Made by a program: the position numbers and the translations under genes
Shown: positions 1 through 8,993 of the stretch, piece by piece
Numbering within the stretch: position 1 is the first letter of the stretch
Layout: the number at the start of each line of letters is the position of its first letter
Notes under the pieces: model-generated
The model's database searches: none
What the model was told of the DNA's origin: nothing
The model's input: the letters and a program-made list of their open reading frames with translations, nothing else
Origin: Thermosynechococcus sichuanensis E542
GTDB lineage: Bacteria; Cyanobacteriota; Cyanobacteriia; Thermosynechococcales; Thermosynechococcaceae
Direction: 5' to 3'
NCBI RefSeq assembly: GCF_003555505.1
Contig: NZ_CP032152.1
Span: 620,001 to 684,000, forward strand
Length of the DNA stretch: 64,000 nt

Positions 1-1128
1 CTTTGTCCACATCATGCCGGCAAGAGCTTGACGAACCACATTCCGCTGGTCAGCGGTGCAGTCACTGGGGATGAGGTGATCGAAGAAGAGATCGGCTTCG
101 CTGCGGGCTTGGTTGAGGCGATCGCTAAAGGCGTTGCCAAAGCTGAGGGGGCTACTCTTAGGTGCTGCAAGGCGCAGTTGAAGCACTTCAACCCCTTGGG
201 CAGGAACCGTCATTTGATAGTGGGCAGCCACCTTGGTGCCGACTTTACCGGGGTTAACGGCACTGTGCTCACCGTTGATCAGGTAGCGGTGAAAGGCATC
301 CTTGACGTAGGGTGAGGCATTGGGCTGGCCAAAGAGCCGCTCAAAGTTGGTTTCATTCTCGGTGAAAAGGAAGGGCACCGGGCGATCGCTAGTAAATTCG
401 TATTCCCCCAGCTCTTCATGGCGTGCCCGCACCAGTGTCGCATCCATTTGCTTGAGTTCGGGTTTGGCGAGACCCTTGCCCGGCGTCCAACTCCACGTAT
501 TGCGGTACCAGAGGGTGGGCAGAACGTGCAAATGGGCGGCTTCATTGCCGCGATTGTGAATACTGATTTGGATCAAAATGTCGTTGGGAGCTGCTTTGGC
601 GTATTCGATAAAGACATCGAAGTAGCGATCGCCCTCAAAGACGCCTGTATCTAAAAGTTCATACTCCAGTTCAAAGCGACTGCGGTGGCGATTAGTGGTG
701 ACGAGATCCAAATAGGGGTAAGCCGCTTGGGGGTACTTGTAGAGGTACTTCATGTAGGAGTGAGTGGGCGTACTGTCAAGGTAAAAGTAATACTCCTTAA
801 CGTCCTCGCCGTGATTCCCTTCATTGTTGGTTAAGCCAAAAAGCCGTTCCTTGAGAATTGGATCCTTGCCATTCCAGAGGGCAAGCGCAAAACAAAGCCG
901 CTGCTGGGCATCACAAATCCCACCCAAGCCATCTTCACCCCAACGGTAGGCTCGCGATCGCGCCTGATCATGGGAAAAATACTCCCAAGCATTGCCGTCA
1001 GCAGAATAGTCTTCCCGCACCGTGCCCCACTGCCGTTCACTCAAGTAAGGCCCCCAAAATTTCCAAGGGTTGGCTTGGCCATGGACTTGATTGAGTCGTT
1101 CCAGTTCAGGATTGGCACTCGACACCAT
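1..1128 (-). CDS. GH63/MGH1-like glucosidase, N-terminal part (cut by window edge)
   Basis: Partial gene. The frame opens with an ATG at 1128 and runs off the left edge after 376 codons with no stop, so the C-terminal part, including much of the catalytic barrel, lies outside. The protein starts MVSSANPELERLN and has aromatic, acidic stretches such as GPYLSERQWGTVREDY and WGEDGLGGICD. These are what I recognise from the N-terminal half of cyanobacterial proteins annotated as mannosyl-oligosaccharide glucosidase or MGH1-like glycoside hydrolase. The family hydrolyses terminal alpha-glucosides, and no signal peptide is seen, so a cytosolic enzyme is expected. The substrate cannot be told from this half. 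It could equally be named a generic (alpha/alpha)6-barrel glycosidase. Confidence 0.72.
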   Translation of the reverse strand, partial: MVSSANPELERLNQVHGQANPWKFWGPYLSERQWGTVREDYSADGNAWEYFSHDQARSRAYRWGEDGLGGICDAQQRLCFALALWNGKDPILKERLFGLTNNEGNHGEDVKEYYFYLDSTPTHSYMKYLYKYPQAAYPYLDLVTTNRHRSRFELEYELLDTGVFEGDRYFDVFIEYAKAAPNDILIQISIHNRGNEAAHLHVLPTLWYRNTWSWTPGKGLAKPELKQMDATLVRARHEELGEYEFTSDRPVPFLFTENETNFERLFGQPNASPYVKDAFHRYLINGEHSAVNPGKVGTKVAAHYQMTVPAQGVEVLQLRLAAPKSSPLSFGNAFSDRLNQARSEADLFFDHLIPSDCTADQRNVVRQALAGMMWTK

Positions 1129-1493
1129 ACTTAACCTCGCTTTTTATGCCAAAAAATTATGAACTCAAGTGAAAACTTCTATAAAGTTTTGCTGAGCACT
1201 TAAGTTGCATAGAGTATTCAGTCCTCAGGGTAGTCGAAATATCTCTAATCCTAAAGAAAGGAAACGTTAAGGTTTGGCAAGGTTCCAAAGTGCTCGAATG
1301 TAGTGGATAACCGATCCTAATTTCGCTTGACGTGCTGCCCAATCTCGGCCAAGATGAAATCAAGGGTTGATTGGTTTGCTCCTTCAACATAGGTTTTTCT
1401 TAAAGCCTAGTTCAAAAAGCAGTCACAACCGTTATGCCCCACATGAGCAGGCTGTAAAGTCTGGTGGGGCTTGTCAATGTGTTTGAGAGTTTT
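1129..1493. other. Intergenic region between glucosidase and desC
   Basis: About 360 bases between divergent genes. I see no convincing coding frame; a 77-codon minus-strand frame here has no family resemblance and no ribosome site. For desC, a weak promoter can be proposed: TTGATT at 1367-1372, a 17-base spacer and TAGGTT at 1390-1395. Nothing else stands out. Confidence 0.35.
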
Positions 1494-2327
1494 ATGACAT
1501 CTGTTTCTTCGTTGCCTTCGCGCCCCCTGCGTCCCAACTGGGGGGTGATTTTTTTTATGGGCATTGTCCACTTGGGAGCGTTGCTGGCATTTGTGCCCGG
1601 ACTGTTTTCATGGTCGGCAGTGCTCCTCTGTTTTGTCCTCTACTGGGTGTCTGGTGGCCTAGGGATTACCTTGGGATGGCATCGCCTTGTCACCCATCGC
1701 AGTTTCCAATGTCCGAAATGGCTGGAATACTTTTTTGTCTTTTGCGGTAGCTTGGCCTGTGAAGGGGGCATCATTGAATGGGTTGGCCTCCATCGCAATC
1801 ACCACCTCCACTCCGATCAAGAACGGGATCAGCACAATTCCCAAAAGGGGTTTTGGTGGTCGCACATGGGCTGGATGCTCCAAGAAGTACCCGCCAAGGC
1901 AGAGGTGGAACGCCTCACCAAGGACATTAATACTGACCCTGTCTATCGGTTTTTGAATCAGTACTTTGTGCCGATTCAAGTGGTTTTAGGGGTCTTGCTG
2001 TATTTGTGGGGGGGGCTGCCCTTTGTGGTCTGGGGCATCTTTGTCCGCCTTGTGCTGGTGTATCACCTCACGTGGTTTGTCAATAGTGCCACCCATAAGT
2101 TTGGCTATCGCACCTTTGAATCGGGCGATCGCTCCACGAATTGCTGGTGGGTTGCTCTCCTGACCTTTGGCGAAGGCTGGCACAACAATCACCACACCTA
2201 TCCCCATTCGGCACGTCACGGTCTGCAATGGTGGGAATTTGATATTACGTGGATCACGATTCGAGCACTGCAAGCGATTGGTCTAGCCCAAAAGGTGCGG
2301 CTGGTGGAAGCTCCCGCGAAACAGTAA
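1494..2327 (+). CDS. desC: Acyl-lipid delta-9 fatty acid desaturase
   Basis: Membrane desaturase that introduces the first double bond into acyl chains of membrane lipids, using ferredoxin as electron donor in cyanobacteria (family knowledge). The three histidine boxes that bind the di-iron centre are intact: HRLVTH, HRNHH and HNNHH near the C-terminus. Hydrophobic spans lie before the first box and between the second and third. I chose the ATG at 1494, giving 277 residues and starting MTSVSSLPSRP, because GAGAG sits just upstream. A GTG at 1464 in the same frame would add ten residues. The gene ends six bases from the convergent membrane protein. Alternative: an acyl-CoA type of the same superfamily, less likely in a cyanobacterium. 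Confidence 0.93.
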   Translation: MTSVSSLPSRPLRPNWGVIFFMGIVHLGALLAFVPGLFSWSAVLLCFVLYWVSGGLGITLGWHRLVTHRSFQCPKWLEYFFVFCGSLACEGGIIEWVGLHRNHHLHSDQERDQHNSQKGFWWSHMGWMLQEVPAKAEVERLTKDINTDPVYRFLNQYFVPIQVVLGVLLYLWGGLPFVVWGIFVRLVLVYHLTWFVNSATHKFGYRTFESGDRSTNCWWVALLTFGEGWHNNHHTYPHSARHGLQWWEFDITWITIRALQAIGLAQKVRLVEAPAKQ

Positions 2328-2333
2328 AAGCGC

Positions 2334-4127
2334 CTAGAAGGGGGTCTGGGGTTCTGCTTCTTGCCAAATGCGGATTAATTCCCTTGCCTCTGGGTAGAGG
2401 GGATGCGTGGGGGGGATGAGTTCGGCGGTGGCGATCGCCTGCTGGTTGTCCCGCCCCACCCAATAGCGCGCCTGCTCCAAGATATTGTTGCCCCACTGCA
2501 CAATTAACTGGTTAGCGGTGGCATAGACACTGGAGTTGGGGGAAATTTCTTGGGCAATGGCAATGGCAGCGGCAAAGTCGCGATCGCGACCCCCTCGGGC
2601 ACGGCGCCGGGCTTCATTTAGGCGAGCCATATCTGAGTCAGGCTGCCAGCTTACCGCTTCAGTTGCAACGGGAGGAAAGAGTTCTTTGAGGCGATTTTGA
2701 GCCGTTTCATAGAGGGCACGCTGCGGACGAATTTGCTCCAAGAGTTGGCGGGCTTGCTGCAGGGCTTCAGGGGTGCCTTGGCGGGCAAGGGCATTGGCCT
2801 GATCGATCAGGGGTTGATCCTCAGCAATCTCAATTTGACGTTGCCACAGCCGTCGCTGATCGCGGATTTGGTCTTGGCGATAGGGACTTGCGTCCGCCAA
2901 AGGAATGTTGAGCCTGTTGAGGGCAAGGTAGAGGCGATCCAGCGTGCCACCACGGGCAATGGCTTGGGCCTCTGCGAGGGTATGCAGGACTTTTAGATCC
3001 GTTTGCCAGCGTCGAATGGCCTGCTGAGCTTCAAAGTAGAGGGGGCGTTCTGCGGTAATCGTTCGTGCTTGGGCGATCGCCCGGTCAATGTCTTGTCCCA
3101 TCCCCGCTTGGGCAAATTCTTCGGCTGTTGCCAACGTCACCACATCCTCAGCGCTGCGGGCACTCCTGACATCACGGGGAATTAAACCAGCAATCCGCTT
3201 GGCCTCTTGGGGGTCATAGCGATTCAACGCCGCCACTGCTGAGGCAAGTAACTGTTCACCCAACTCATTGAGCAATCGCCGCGCGCCGGGATAAATATCG
3301 CTGGTGGTGGGAATTCGCCGCACAATTTCAATGGCAGCGGCCAAGTTATCTGCTCCCCCCTGTGCCATCAGGGCACGGGCTTCATCCAACTGCCGATCTT
3401 CCCGTTGGGCACGGATAATCCGCTCATTAAAGGCACCAAACTGCTCCTGCGCCCAGTAACGACAGTCAACAAATTGCAATTGGAGCGAGATTTGAAACGC
3501 TTCCCGCCATTCGAGGTTTTTTAGGGCAGCTTCGGCACGGCGGTAGATGCTCTCCCCCTCTTGCCAAATTTCCTGCCAGCGCTGAATGCGTTCTTCCACC
3601 TTGGCATAGGCTTGGACATGACGGGGAATCCGCCGCGCAAAGGCGATCGCCCGATTTAATTGCCCCTCATGAAAGGCAACGTCTGCCAAGGCCAAAACCT
3701 GATCTGACCACGCCTCTAAGCGGCGATGAATCTCAGGGGCAAGGGGATGATCGCGGGGCAAGTCATCAATGAGATCAATAGCATGGAGCAAATCCTCAAG
3801 GGTATGTCGCTCCGCCGCCTGTTGGGCGCAGTAGAGGCGAAAGGAGGCCGATGCCAAAGGCCAAAGGACAAAATCACAATTGCCGGGAGTTGTCGGTTGC
3901 CGCAGCAGCAGCCACAGGGATAGCCCCGAAATCCCTACGGAGGTTAGGAGGGAGAGGCTGGCCGCCACTTGCCAGTGTTGCAACCAAGGTAAGCAGGCAC
4001 GCCACTGCTTTTGGACAAAGGGGACTAGACGATTGAGTTGGCGCGATCGCCCGCCAAAGTGTTTTAAGATCGCGATCACTGCGGTTGGCTTAGTTTGATC
4101 CTGCACCGTATGTCCACTCCCCAACAC
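2334..4127 (-). CDS. Repeat-rich membrane protein, function unknown
   Basis: I do not recognise a named family. The N-terminus is basic and is followed by one hydrophobic span at about residues 54-75, so the protein is probably anchored with a large soluble domain. From about residue 85 to the end it is alpha-helical and repetitive: units of 40-60 residues recur with patterns such as AIAxARxIP...YxxA...IxxW, for example AIAFARRIP, AIEIVRRIP and AIAIAQEIS. This recalls TPR/SEL1-type solenoids, though without a clean TPR consensus. The 597-residue frame opens at a GTG; a second GTG at 4106 follows a GGGGAG and may be the true start. It stands alone, convergent with desC. A scaffold role is a guess. 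Confidence 0.6.
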   Translation of the reverse strand: MLGSGHTVQDQTKPTAVIAILKHFGGRSRQLNRLVPFVQKQWRACLPWLQHWQVAASLSLLTSVGISGLSLWLLLRQPTTPGNCDFVLWPLASASFRLYCAQQAAERHTLEDLLHAIDLIDDLPRDHPLAPEIHRRLEAWSDQVLALADVAFHEGQLNRAIAFARRIPRHVQAYAKVEERIQRWQEIWQEGESIYRRAEAALKNLEWREAFQISLQLQFVDCRYWAQEQFGAFNERIIRAQREDRQLDEARALMAQGGADNLAAAIEIVRRIPTTSDIYPGARRLLNELGEQLLASAVAALNRYDPQEAKRIAGLIPRDVRSARSAEDVVTLATAEEFAQAGMGQDIDRAIAQARTITAERPLYFEAQQAIRRWQTDLKVLHTLAEAQAIARGGTLDRLYLALNRLNIPLADASPYRQDQIRDQRRLWQRQIEIAEDQPLIDQANALARQGTPEALQQARQLLEQIRPQRALYETAQNRLKELFPPVATEAVSWQPDSDMARLNEARRRARGGRDRDFAAAIAIAQEISPNSSVYATANQLIVQWGNNILEQARYWVGRDNQQAIATAELIPPTHPLYPEARELIRIWQEAEPQTPF

Positions 4128-4355
4128 TCCCTATTGGCATCCCTAACTGTGAGCACAATGCCCAGTGATAGCCCTTTTCTGAAATAGGGGTGACACAAAA
4201 GAAAAGATTCAAAAGAGATCCGCCCCCACTCGCTTGCGCAGTGTTGCGTGGGTTCCATCCTTGGGCAAAGGGCTGTACCTAGGAAATGGCCGAGCCTCTC
4301 CAAATTATCCTAATCAATTTAGAGCGAGAGCTAGACCCAAGACAAAGGAAACAAA

Positions 4356-4904
4356 CTAACTATTCGTCGTTTCACTGGAGGTTGTCGCTTCGCTAGGGGC
4401 AGGCGCTTGAGATGCCGTATTGCCTCGGTTGAGGGCTTCTTGTAACTTCGCTTCATCCTGTTTTGACAGGGAGGTGCGCAGGACTTTACCGCCAAAGGGA
4501 GCAATTTCCTCGAGGACTTTGTCGGGTGTGGCTTGGCGCACCAAGGTAAAGATGGCCGAGCTACCGGGGGAGATAGTTTGCCCCAATTCTTTGATGAAGT
4601 TGTCATCAATGCCAATATCGGTAAATTTGCCGGAAATGGCTCCGGCCACAAGACCTGCCGCCCAGCCTAGGAGGGGATTGAAGAACAATAGACCAATAAG
4701 CAGCCCCCAAAAGCCACCGCCAAGGGCACCCTGGAGAGTTAAATCCTGAGTCTGGTTGATTTTAACCTTGCCATCTTTGGTGCGCACGACAACAGCCGCG
4801 TCCTCAAGGTCAATGAGATGTTCACGCTGGAGTTTGAGTAACTGGATTAATACTTCGTTCGCTTTGTACTCATCATCAAATGCAATGACCACTAAGGTAC
4901 TCAT
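4356..4904 (-). CDS. DUF1269 family membrane protein
   Basis: A 182-residue protein starting MSTLVVIAFDDEYKANEV. The ATG at 4904 is chosen because GGGAGACC stands just upstream; an in-frame TTG at 4925 would overlap that site. The N-terminal 60 residues form an alpha/beta domain, followed by a glycine-rich hydrophobic hairpin (LGGGFWGLLIGLLFF then LLGWAAGLVAGAISG) and a soluble C-terminal part ending in an Ala/Ser/Thr-rich tail. This is the layout of DUF1269, a widespread family of unknown function often linked with stress. It is monocistronic here. About 230 bases upstream of it hold no supported gene. Confidence 0.8.
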   Translation of the reverse strand: MSTLVVIAFDDEYKANEVLIQLLKLQREHLIDLEDAAVVVRTKDGKVKINQTQDLTLQGALGGGFWGLLIGLLFFNPLLGWAAGLVAGAISGKFTDIGIDDNFIKELGQTISPGSSAIFTLVRQATPDKVLEEIAPFGGKVLRTSLSKQDEAKLQEALNRGNTASQAPAPSEATTSSETTNS

Positions 4905-5046
4905 AACTTTAGGTCTCCCTAACAAATGTGGGTCATAGAACCGTTCCTACCCTAGCATTGTCAATAGCAGGTTGCGATTGCGGTATTGTAGCTAAGGGAC
5001 GAAGCAAGATCTTTGACAGCCCTTTTCACGGTAAGATAGCGAGACC

Positions 5047-5439
5047 ATGAGCACGCCCCAAACCTATACGGTGACCATTCACGTGCGTCCCCTCAAGCCG
5101 GGAGACCCACCCCCGCGGACATACACAATTACCGTTCCGAGCGATCGCTATATCCTGCAATACGCTGAAAGCCAAGGCCTTGAGTTGCCCTTTTCCTGTC
5201 GCAACGGTGCCTGTACCACCTGTGCCGTGCGTATTCTCTCTGGCCACGTTTATCAACCCGAAGCCATGGGACTCTCACCGGCTCTGCAAGCCCAAGGCTA
5301 TGCCCTCTTGTGTGTCAGCTATGCCCGCTCTGACCTTGAGGTGGAAACCCAAGATGAAGATGAGGTCTATGAGCTGCAATTTGGCCGCTACTTTGGCAAA
5401 GGGCGAGTACAGTTGGGACTGCCCCTCGATGAGGACTAG
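5047..5439 (+). CDS. [2Fe-2S] plant-type ferredoxin with acidic C-terminal extension
   Basis: Electron carrier of 130 residues. The cluster ligands follow the plant-type pattern: C51, C56 and C59 (CRNGACTTC) and C89 thirty residues later. It differs from photosynthetic PetF in a proline-rich N-terminal insert (PLKPGDPPPRT) and in a C-terminal extension after the cluster domain that is acidic and then aromatic (DEDEVYELQFGRYF). These traits recall the FdC2-like ferredoxins conserved from cyanobacteria to plants, which have a role other than linear electron transport; this assignment is from memory. Its stop lies seven bases from the next gene's start, so the two are probably co-transcribed. 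Confidence 0.88.
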   Translation: MSTPQTYTVTIHVRPLKPGDPPPRTYTITVPSDRYILQYAESQGLELPFSCRNGACTTCAVRILSGHVYQPEAMGLSPALQAQGYALLCVSYARSDLEVETQDEDEVYELQFGRYFGKGRVQLGLPLDED

Positions 5440-5445
5440 TGATCC

Positions 5446-6297
5446 ATGTCAGCCGTGAGTTGTCCACTGCCAGAGAGTGAGCGGCAGCGTTATCTGGAAA
5501 TTGCCACGGAGGCAGCCTTAGCTGGGGGCGCCGTCCTTCAGCACTACTGGGGCAAATTAAGCGAGATTGAGGAAAAAGGGCGCTCTGGTGACCTTGTGAC
5601 GGTGGCCGATCGCCAGTCAGAAGCGGCGGTACTGGATGTGATTCGTCGCCATTGTCCAGACCATGCGGTGCTAGCAGAGGAGTCCGGTCTTTCGGGACTG
5701 AAGGATAACCCATTTCTGTGGGCAATTGATCCGCTGGATGGCACCACCAATTATGCCCATCAGTATCCCTTTAGTGCGGTGTCGGTGGCTCTCCTAGTCG
5801 AGGGAGAACCCCACATTGGTGTCGTCTATGATCCCTTTCATCGCGAACTGTTTCGTGCTGCTACAGGCCTCGGTGCCACCCGCGATCGCCAGCCGATCCG
5901 TGTTTCCAGTACTGCCGAACTGAGTCATAGCCTTTTGGTCACAGGGTTTGCCTACGATCGCCGCGAAACCGAGGACAATAACTACGCGGAATTTTGCTAC
6001 CTCACCCATCTCAGCCAAGGGGTACGGCGGGGTGGAGCAGCAGCCATTGACTTGGCCTACATTGCCTGTGGTCGCCTCGATGGTTATTGGGAACGGGGGC
6101 TGTCCCCTTGGGACTTGGCGGCTGGTGTGGTTCTGGTTCGTGAAGCGGGGGGCATCGTCACTGCCTACGATCAATCCCCTTTTCAACTGACATCAGGGCG
6201 GATTTTAGCGACGAATGGTCATCTCCACGCTGCCCTGAGTGAGGCACTCCTGCGGGTAAAACCCTTGGGCTTTTCCTTTCTCCCAGAGTTAACCTAG
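5446..6297 (+). CDS. Inositol monophosphatase family protein
   Basis: Mg2+-dependent sugar or inositol phosphatase of 283 residues. Both family signatures are present: E78-E79 and D95-P-L-D-G-T-T-N at residues 95-102, which bind metals, and SPWDLAAG at about 220-227. The length fits SuhB-like enzymes. In cyanobacteria such proteins may act on inositol-1-phosphate, fructose-1,6-bisphosphate, histidinol phosphate or PAP; the motifs alone do not separate these. The start at 5448-5450 region (MSAVSC) lies just after the ferredoxin stop, suggesting an operon. Its TAG stop overlaps the stop of convergent scpA in a CTAG shared by both strands. Confidence 0.87.
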   Translation: MSAVSCPLPESERQRYLEIATEAALAGGAVLQHYWGKLSEIEEKGRSGDLVTVADRQSEAAVLDVIRRHCPDHAVLAEESGLSGLKDNPFLWAIDPLDGTTNYAHQYPFSAVSVALLVEGEPHIGVVYDPFHRELFRAATGLGATRDRQPIRVSSTAELSHSLLVTGFAYDRRETEDNNYAEFCYLTHLSQGVRRGGAAAIDLAYIACGRLDGYWERGLSPWDLAAGVVLVREAGGIVTAYDQSPFQLTSGRILATNGHLHAALSEALLRVKPLGFSFLPELT

Positions 6298-7019
6298 GCT
6301 TCTAGGGGAATGACTTCAGCTAGACAAGTCCGCACCCGTAGGGGTTGATAAAAATCGGTTTGTTGGAGCTCCACCTTGGACTGGGCAGCAAGGAAGAGCA
6401 GCGCCCAAAAAACGCCTACGGGATCGGGTTTGTGCCGCAGTAGCTCTTGGAAGTCTAGCCATCTCCCTGGGGGAGCCATTTCTCTGAGGAGGCTTTCGAC
6501 TTCGCTGGCCGTCTCCGTGAGGTTTTCTTGGTGAGCCAGTTGGGTAATTGCTTTAAGGGTGGTGGGACGGCGACGCCGCCGGGGTTGATGCGGCCGCAGC
6601 ACCTTTGCACGATCGCTCTGAATCGCCATTGTTTTCAGGTGGGCAATTAATTCCTCAAGGGTGACGCGGCGCCGTTGTTGGGGAGGAGCCACAGGGCGAC
6701 GATGCAAATGCTGCTCTAGGGCATGGGGTAAGACCACAAAGGACTGATTTTCACTGATCTCTGGTGGCTCCGCGAATTCTGTTTCCTCGGGAATCGGTTC
6801 AGCAACCGCCACTAGGCGATCGCTCTTGAGGAGGACTAGCATTGCTGCATACAAAAAGGCCTGCCCCGATTCACTGAGATTGGGTTCTCCCCGCTGTGCC
6901 AACTCCGCCAAACAGCGATCGAAGACCTCAATCACTTGAATATCCCAAGGGTCAATTTCCCCCCGCTCGGCCAACTCAATCAAAATGTCAATGGCGGTAT
7001 CGGCAAAGGATTGGCTCAT
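6294..7019 (-). CDS. scpA: Segregation and condensation protein A
   Basis: ScpA is the kleisin that bridges the SMC dimer in the bacterial condensin and acts in nucleoid compaction and segregation. The protein has 241 residues. The N-terminal part (DTAIDILIELAERGEIDPWDI) and the short winged-helix at the C-terminus (PVGVFWALLFLAAQSKVELQQ) are the conserved ends that contact SMC. The middle, around residues 95-170, is polar and rich in arginine (RRRRRP), as kleisin linkers often are. ScpB and SMC are not in the window. It is convergent with the phosphatase gene and 48 bases downstream of the histidine kinase, so it may be its operon partner. Confidence 0.9.
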   Translation of the reverse strand: MSQSFADTAIDILIELAERGEIDPWDIQVIEVFDRCLAELAQRGEPNLSESGQAFLYAAMLVLLKSDRLVAVAEPIPEETEFAEPPEISENQSFVVLPHALEQHLHRRPVAPPQQRRRVTLEELIAHLKTMAIQSDRAKVLRPHQPRRRRRPTTLKAITQLAHQENLTETASEVESLLREMAPPGRWLDFQELLRHKPDPVGVFWALLFLAAQSKVELQQTDFYQPLRVRTCLAEVIPLEA

Positions 7020-7067
7020 GGCTGGCTGCCCACTCGTTGTTGTCTATCTTAGGGGGATTGGCAGACC

Positions 7068-8993
7068 CTATCCAGAAAAAGGCTCAGCAATGGGAATTGT
7101 GAAGTGGAACTCACTGCCGCGATCGCGCCCCGCCGACTCTGCCCAAATTTGCCCCCCCAAATTAGTAATGATCTGGCGACAGATGGCAAGACCCAACCCC
7201 GTTCCACCGGCAGAGCGCCGCAGCGCCCCCTCCTCCTGATAAAAGCGATCAAAAATCGTTTCCAAGCGATCCGGTTCAATACCGCGCCCAGTATCGGCAA
7301 CCGTCACTTCCAAGAGGCCATCGGGACGAGGCTTGGCTGCAATGGAGACCTGACCGGACTGCTCGGTAAATTTGCAGGCATTGTCAAGTAGCTTCGAGAG
7401 CACCTCCACCAACCACTCCCCATCTGCTCGGATCAAGGGCAATTCCTTGGGCAGCACTGTTCGAATCGTTGGTAGTTGCTCCTTGGGGGTGCGCAGACTA
7501 CTGAGAGCCAGATCCACCAGTTCTTGGAGGGGGAGCGGTTCCGGTCGCCACTGCACGCGGCCACTTTCCAACTGCGAGAGGGTGAGGAAGTCCTGAATCA
7601 GTTTCCGCATGCGCTCAGCATCCGCCAGAGCCGTACTCAGCATCACCTGCCGCAGTTCCGGATCCATATCGGGTTCACTGGCCAAACTTTCAAGACACAC
7701 TTGAATGGTTGAAAGGGGCGTGCGCAGTTCATGGCCGGTAATGGCAATGAGATTGCTGCGAGTACGATCCAAGGCCTCCAGTTGGGCATTGAGTTCCTCT
7801 AAATCTGCGTAGGCTTCCGCCTGAATCAGGGCAACTCCTACTTGGGTGGCGATCGCCTCCACTAATTCTGCGTCCATCTCGTGCCACGGCAGCGGTTCAC
7901 CGCGGTGGAGTTCGACAATACCCAACAGCCGCCCCTGATAGAGCACAGGTGCCAGTAGGAGGGCTTTGACCCCGGCGGCATCGAGGGGCTTGAAACGGGT
8001 CGCCTCGTAGTGGGGATCAGCGGCCACGTCATTCACCTGAATCACCTGCTGATGCGCCAGTGCCTGTTGGGTGTAGGGGTGCTCACTCACCGGCCAATAC
8101 TGGTACTGCAAGGGCGGTAGAGCACCGCTCGTGTACTCGTGTTCAATGCGCACCCGCGTATCGGTACTGCGGCAACGATAAATGAGACAGCGATCGCCCT
8201 TGAGGGCTTCCCCTAGTTCTGCCACCGCCCGAGTGAGAATTTCCGTGGGATTAAGGGAGTTGCGAATGGCTGTGGTAATGGCATTGGTGAGGCGTTCCTT
8301 GCGCTCTTGAATGGCAATTTGGCGGTAGGCTTTGATTTGCTTGTACTGGCCGGCTTGGAGATAGGTGACAAGGCGATCGGCAAAGGGGGCCGGATCACTA
8401 TTACATCCCTCCACTTGGCGATAGGTCTCAACTAGTGCCAGCCCAGCCTTGAGTTTCTCCTGCAGTTCAGGGCGGTACTCTCGAATACGGTTGAGGAGAA
8501 GTTCAGCAGTTGTGGCCGCTACCTGCCGATCAAAGGTCCAAATGCCCTCAAAACGACGCGCCGCATCCATCGGCGGCAACACATCTAAGCGATTGGCGGG
8601 CGATCGCTGGACCTCGCGGCAGACCAAGCACGTGCTGTAATTTTTGCCCAAGACAGTCAAATGCCATTCTTGACTGAGGGCATCCTTGGCATCAAAGGCA
8701 ACGGTTTCATAGTCTCCAGAGCAGTTCTTGAACTCGGTTTCAGGAGCAGCCAAGACGTAAACATGATCGGACTTTGTGGCAATGCGCTGGTAACGATGGG
8801 CCTCTTGGCGATAAAAGCGCTCCCGCTGAAAACAGGCAATAATAATCGGCTCATCCTCATTGGCTAAAACCTGATCCTCCATTGCATGGGAGAGCGCCGT
8901 CAGCGATGTCTTGAAGTACAGTTGCGATCGCAAGCGAGGCAACCGCGCCAACAACTCCTCAAGAACAGATGTGGCAATGATCCTGTTGGCCAT
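7068..8993 (-). CDS. DICT-GAF sensor histidine kinase
   Basis: A soluble hybrid-sensor kinase of 641 residues with no membrane span. Residues 1-130 look like a DICT sensory domain (YFKTSLTALSHAMED, then FQRERFY), a module found with GAF domains in cyanobacterial two-component systems. A GAF domain follows at about 240-395. The HisKA dimerisation helix carries H421 in TGHELRTPLS, and the HATPase at about 530-635 has the N box (LLDNACKF), DTGRGI and GGTGLGLAIC. All catalytic motifs are intact. No response regulator gene is adjacent, so it is an orphan. Two CxxC-like cysteines (TCLVC, about 121-125) in the DICT/linker region could be redox or metal sensitive, which is inference. Confidence 0.88.
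   Translation of the reverse strand: MANRIIATSVLEELLARLPRLRSQLYFKTSLTALSHAMEDQVLANEDEPIIIACFQRERFYRQEAHRYQRIATKSDHVYVLAAPETEFKNCSGDYETVAFDAKDALSQEWHLTVLGKNYSTCLVCREVQRSPANRLDVLPPMDAARRFEGIWTFDRQVAATTAELLLNRIREYRPELQEKLKAGLALVETYRQVEGCNSDPAPFADRLVTYLQAGQYKQIKAYRQIAIQERKERLTNAITTAIRNSLNPTEILTRAVAELGEALKGDRCLIYRCRSTDTRVRIEHEYTSGALPPLQYQYWPVSEHPYTQQALAHQQVIQVNDVAADPHYEATRFKPLDAAGVKALLLAPVLYQGRLLGIVELHRGEPLPWHEMDAELVEAIATQVGVALIQAEAYADLEELNAQLEALDRTRSNLIAITGHELRTPLSTIQVCLESLASEPDMDPELRQVMLSTALADAERMRKLIQDFLTLSQLESGRVQWRPEPLPLQELVDLALSSLRTPKEQLPTIRTVLPKELPLIRADGEWLVEVLSKLLDNACKFTEQSGQVSIAAKPRPDGLLEVTVADTGRGIEPDRLETIFDRFYQEEGALRRSAGGTGLGLAICRQIITNLGGQIWAESAGRDRGSEFHFTIPIAEPFSG

Noticed and set aside
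1157-1390. 77-codon minus-strand frame upstream of desC
   Set aside because: No family resemblance, no ribosome site and lies in an AT-rich promoter region.
4076-4303. 75-codon minus-strand frame between two genes
   Set aside because: Overlaps the start of the repeat-rich protein gene, and composition is not protein-like.
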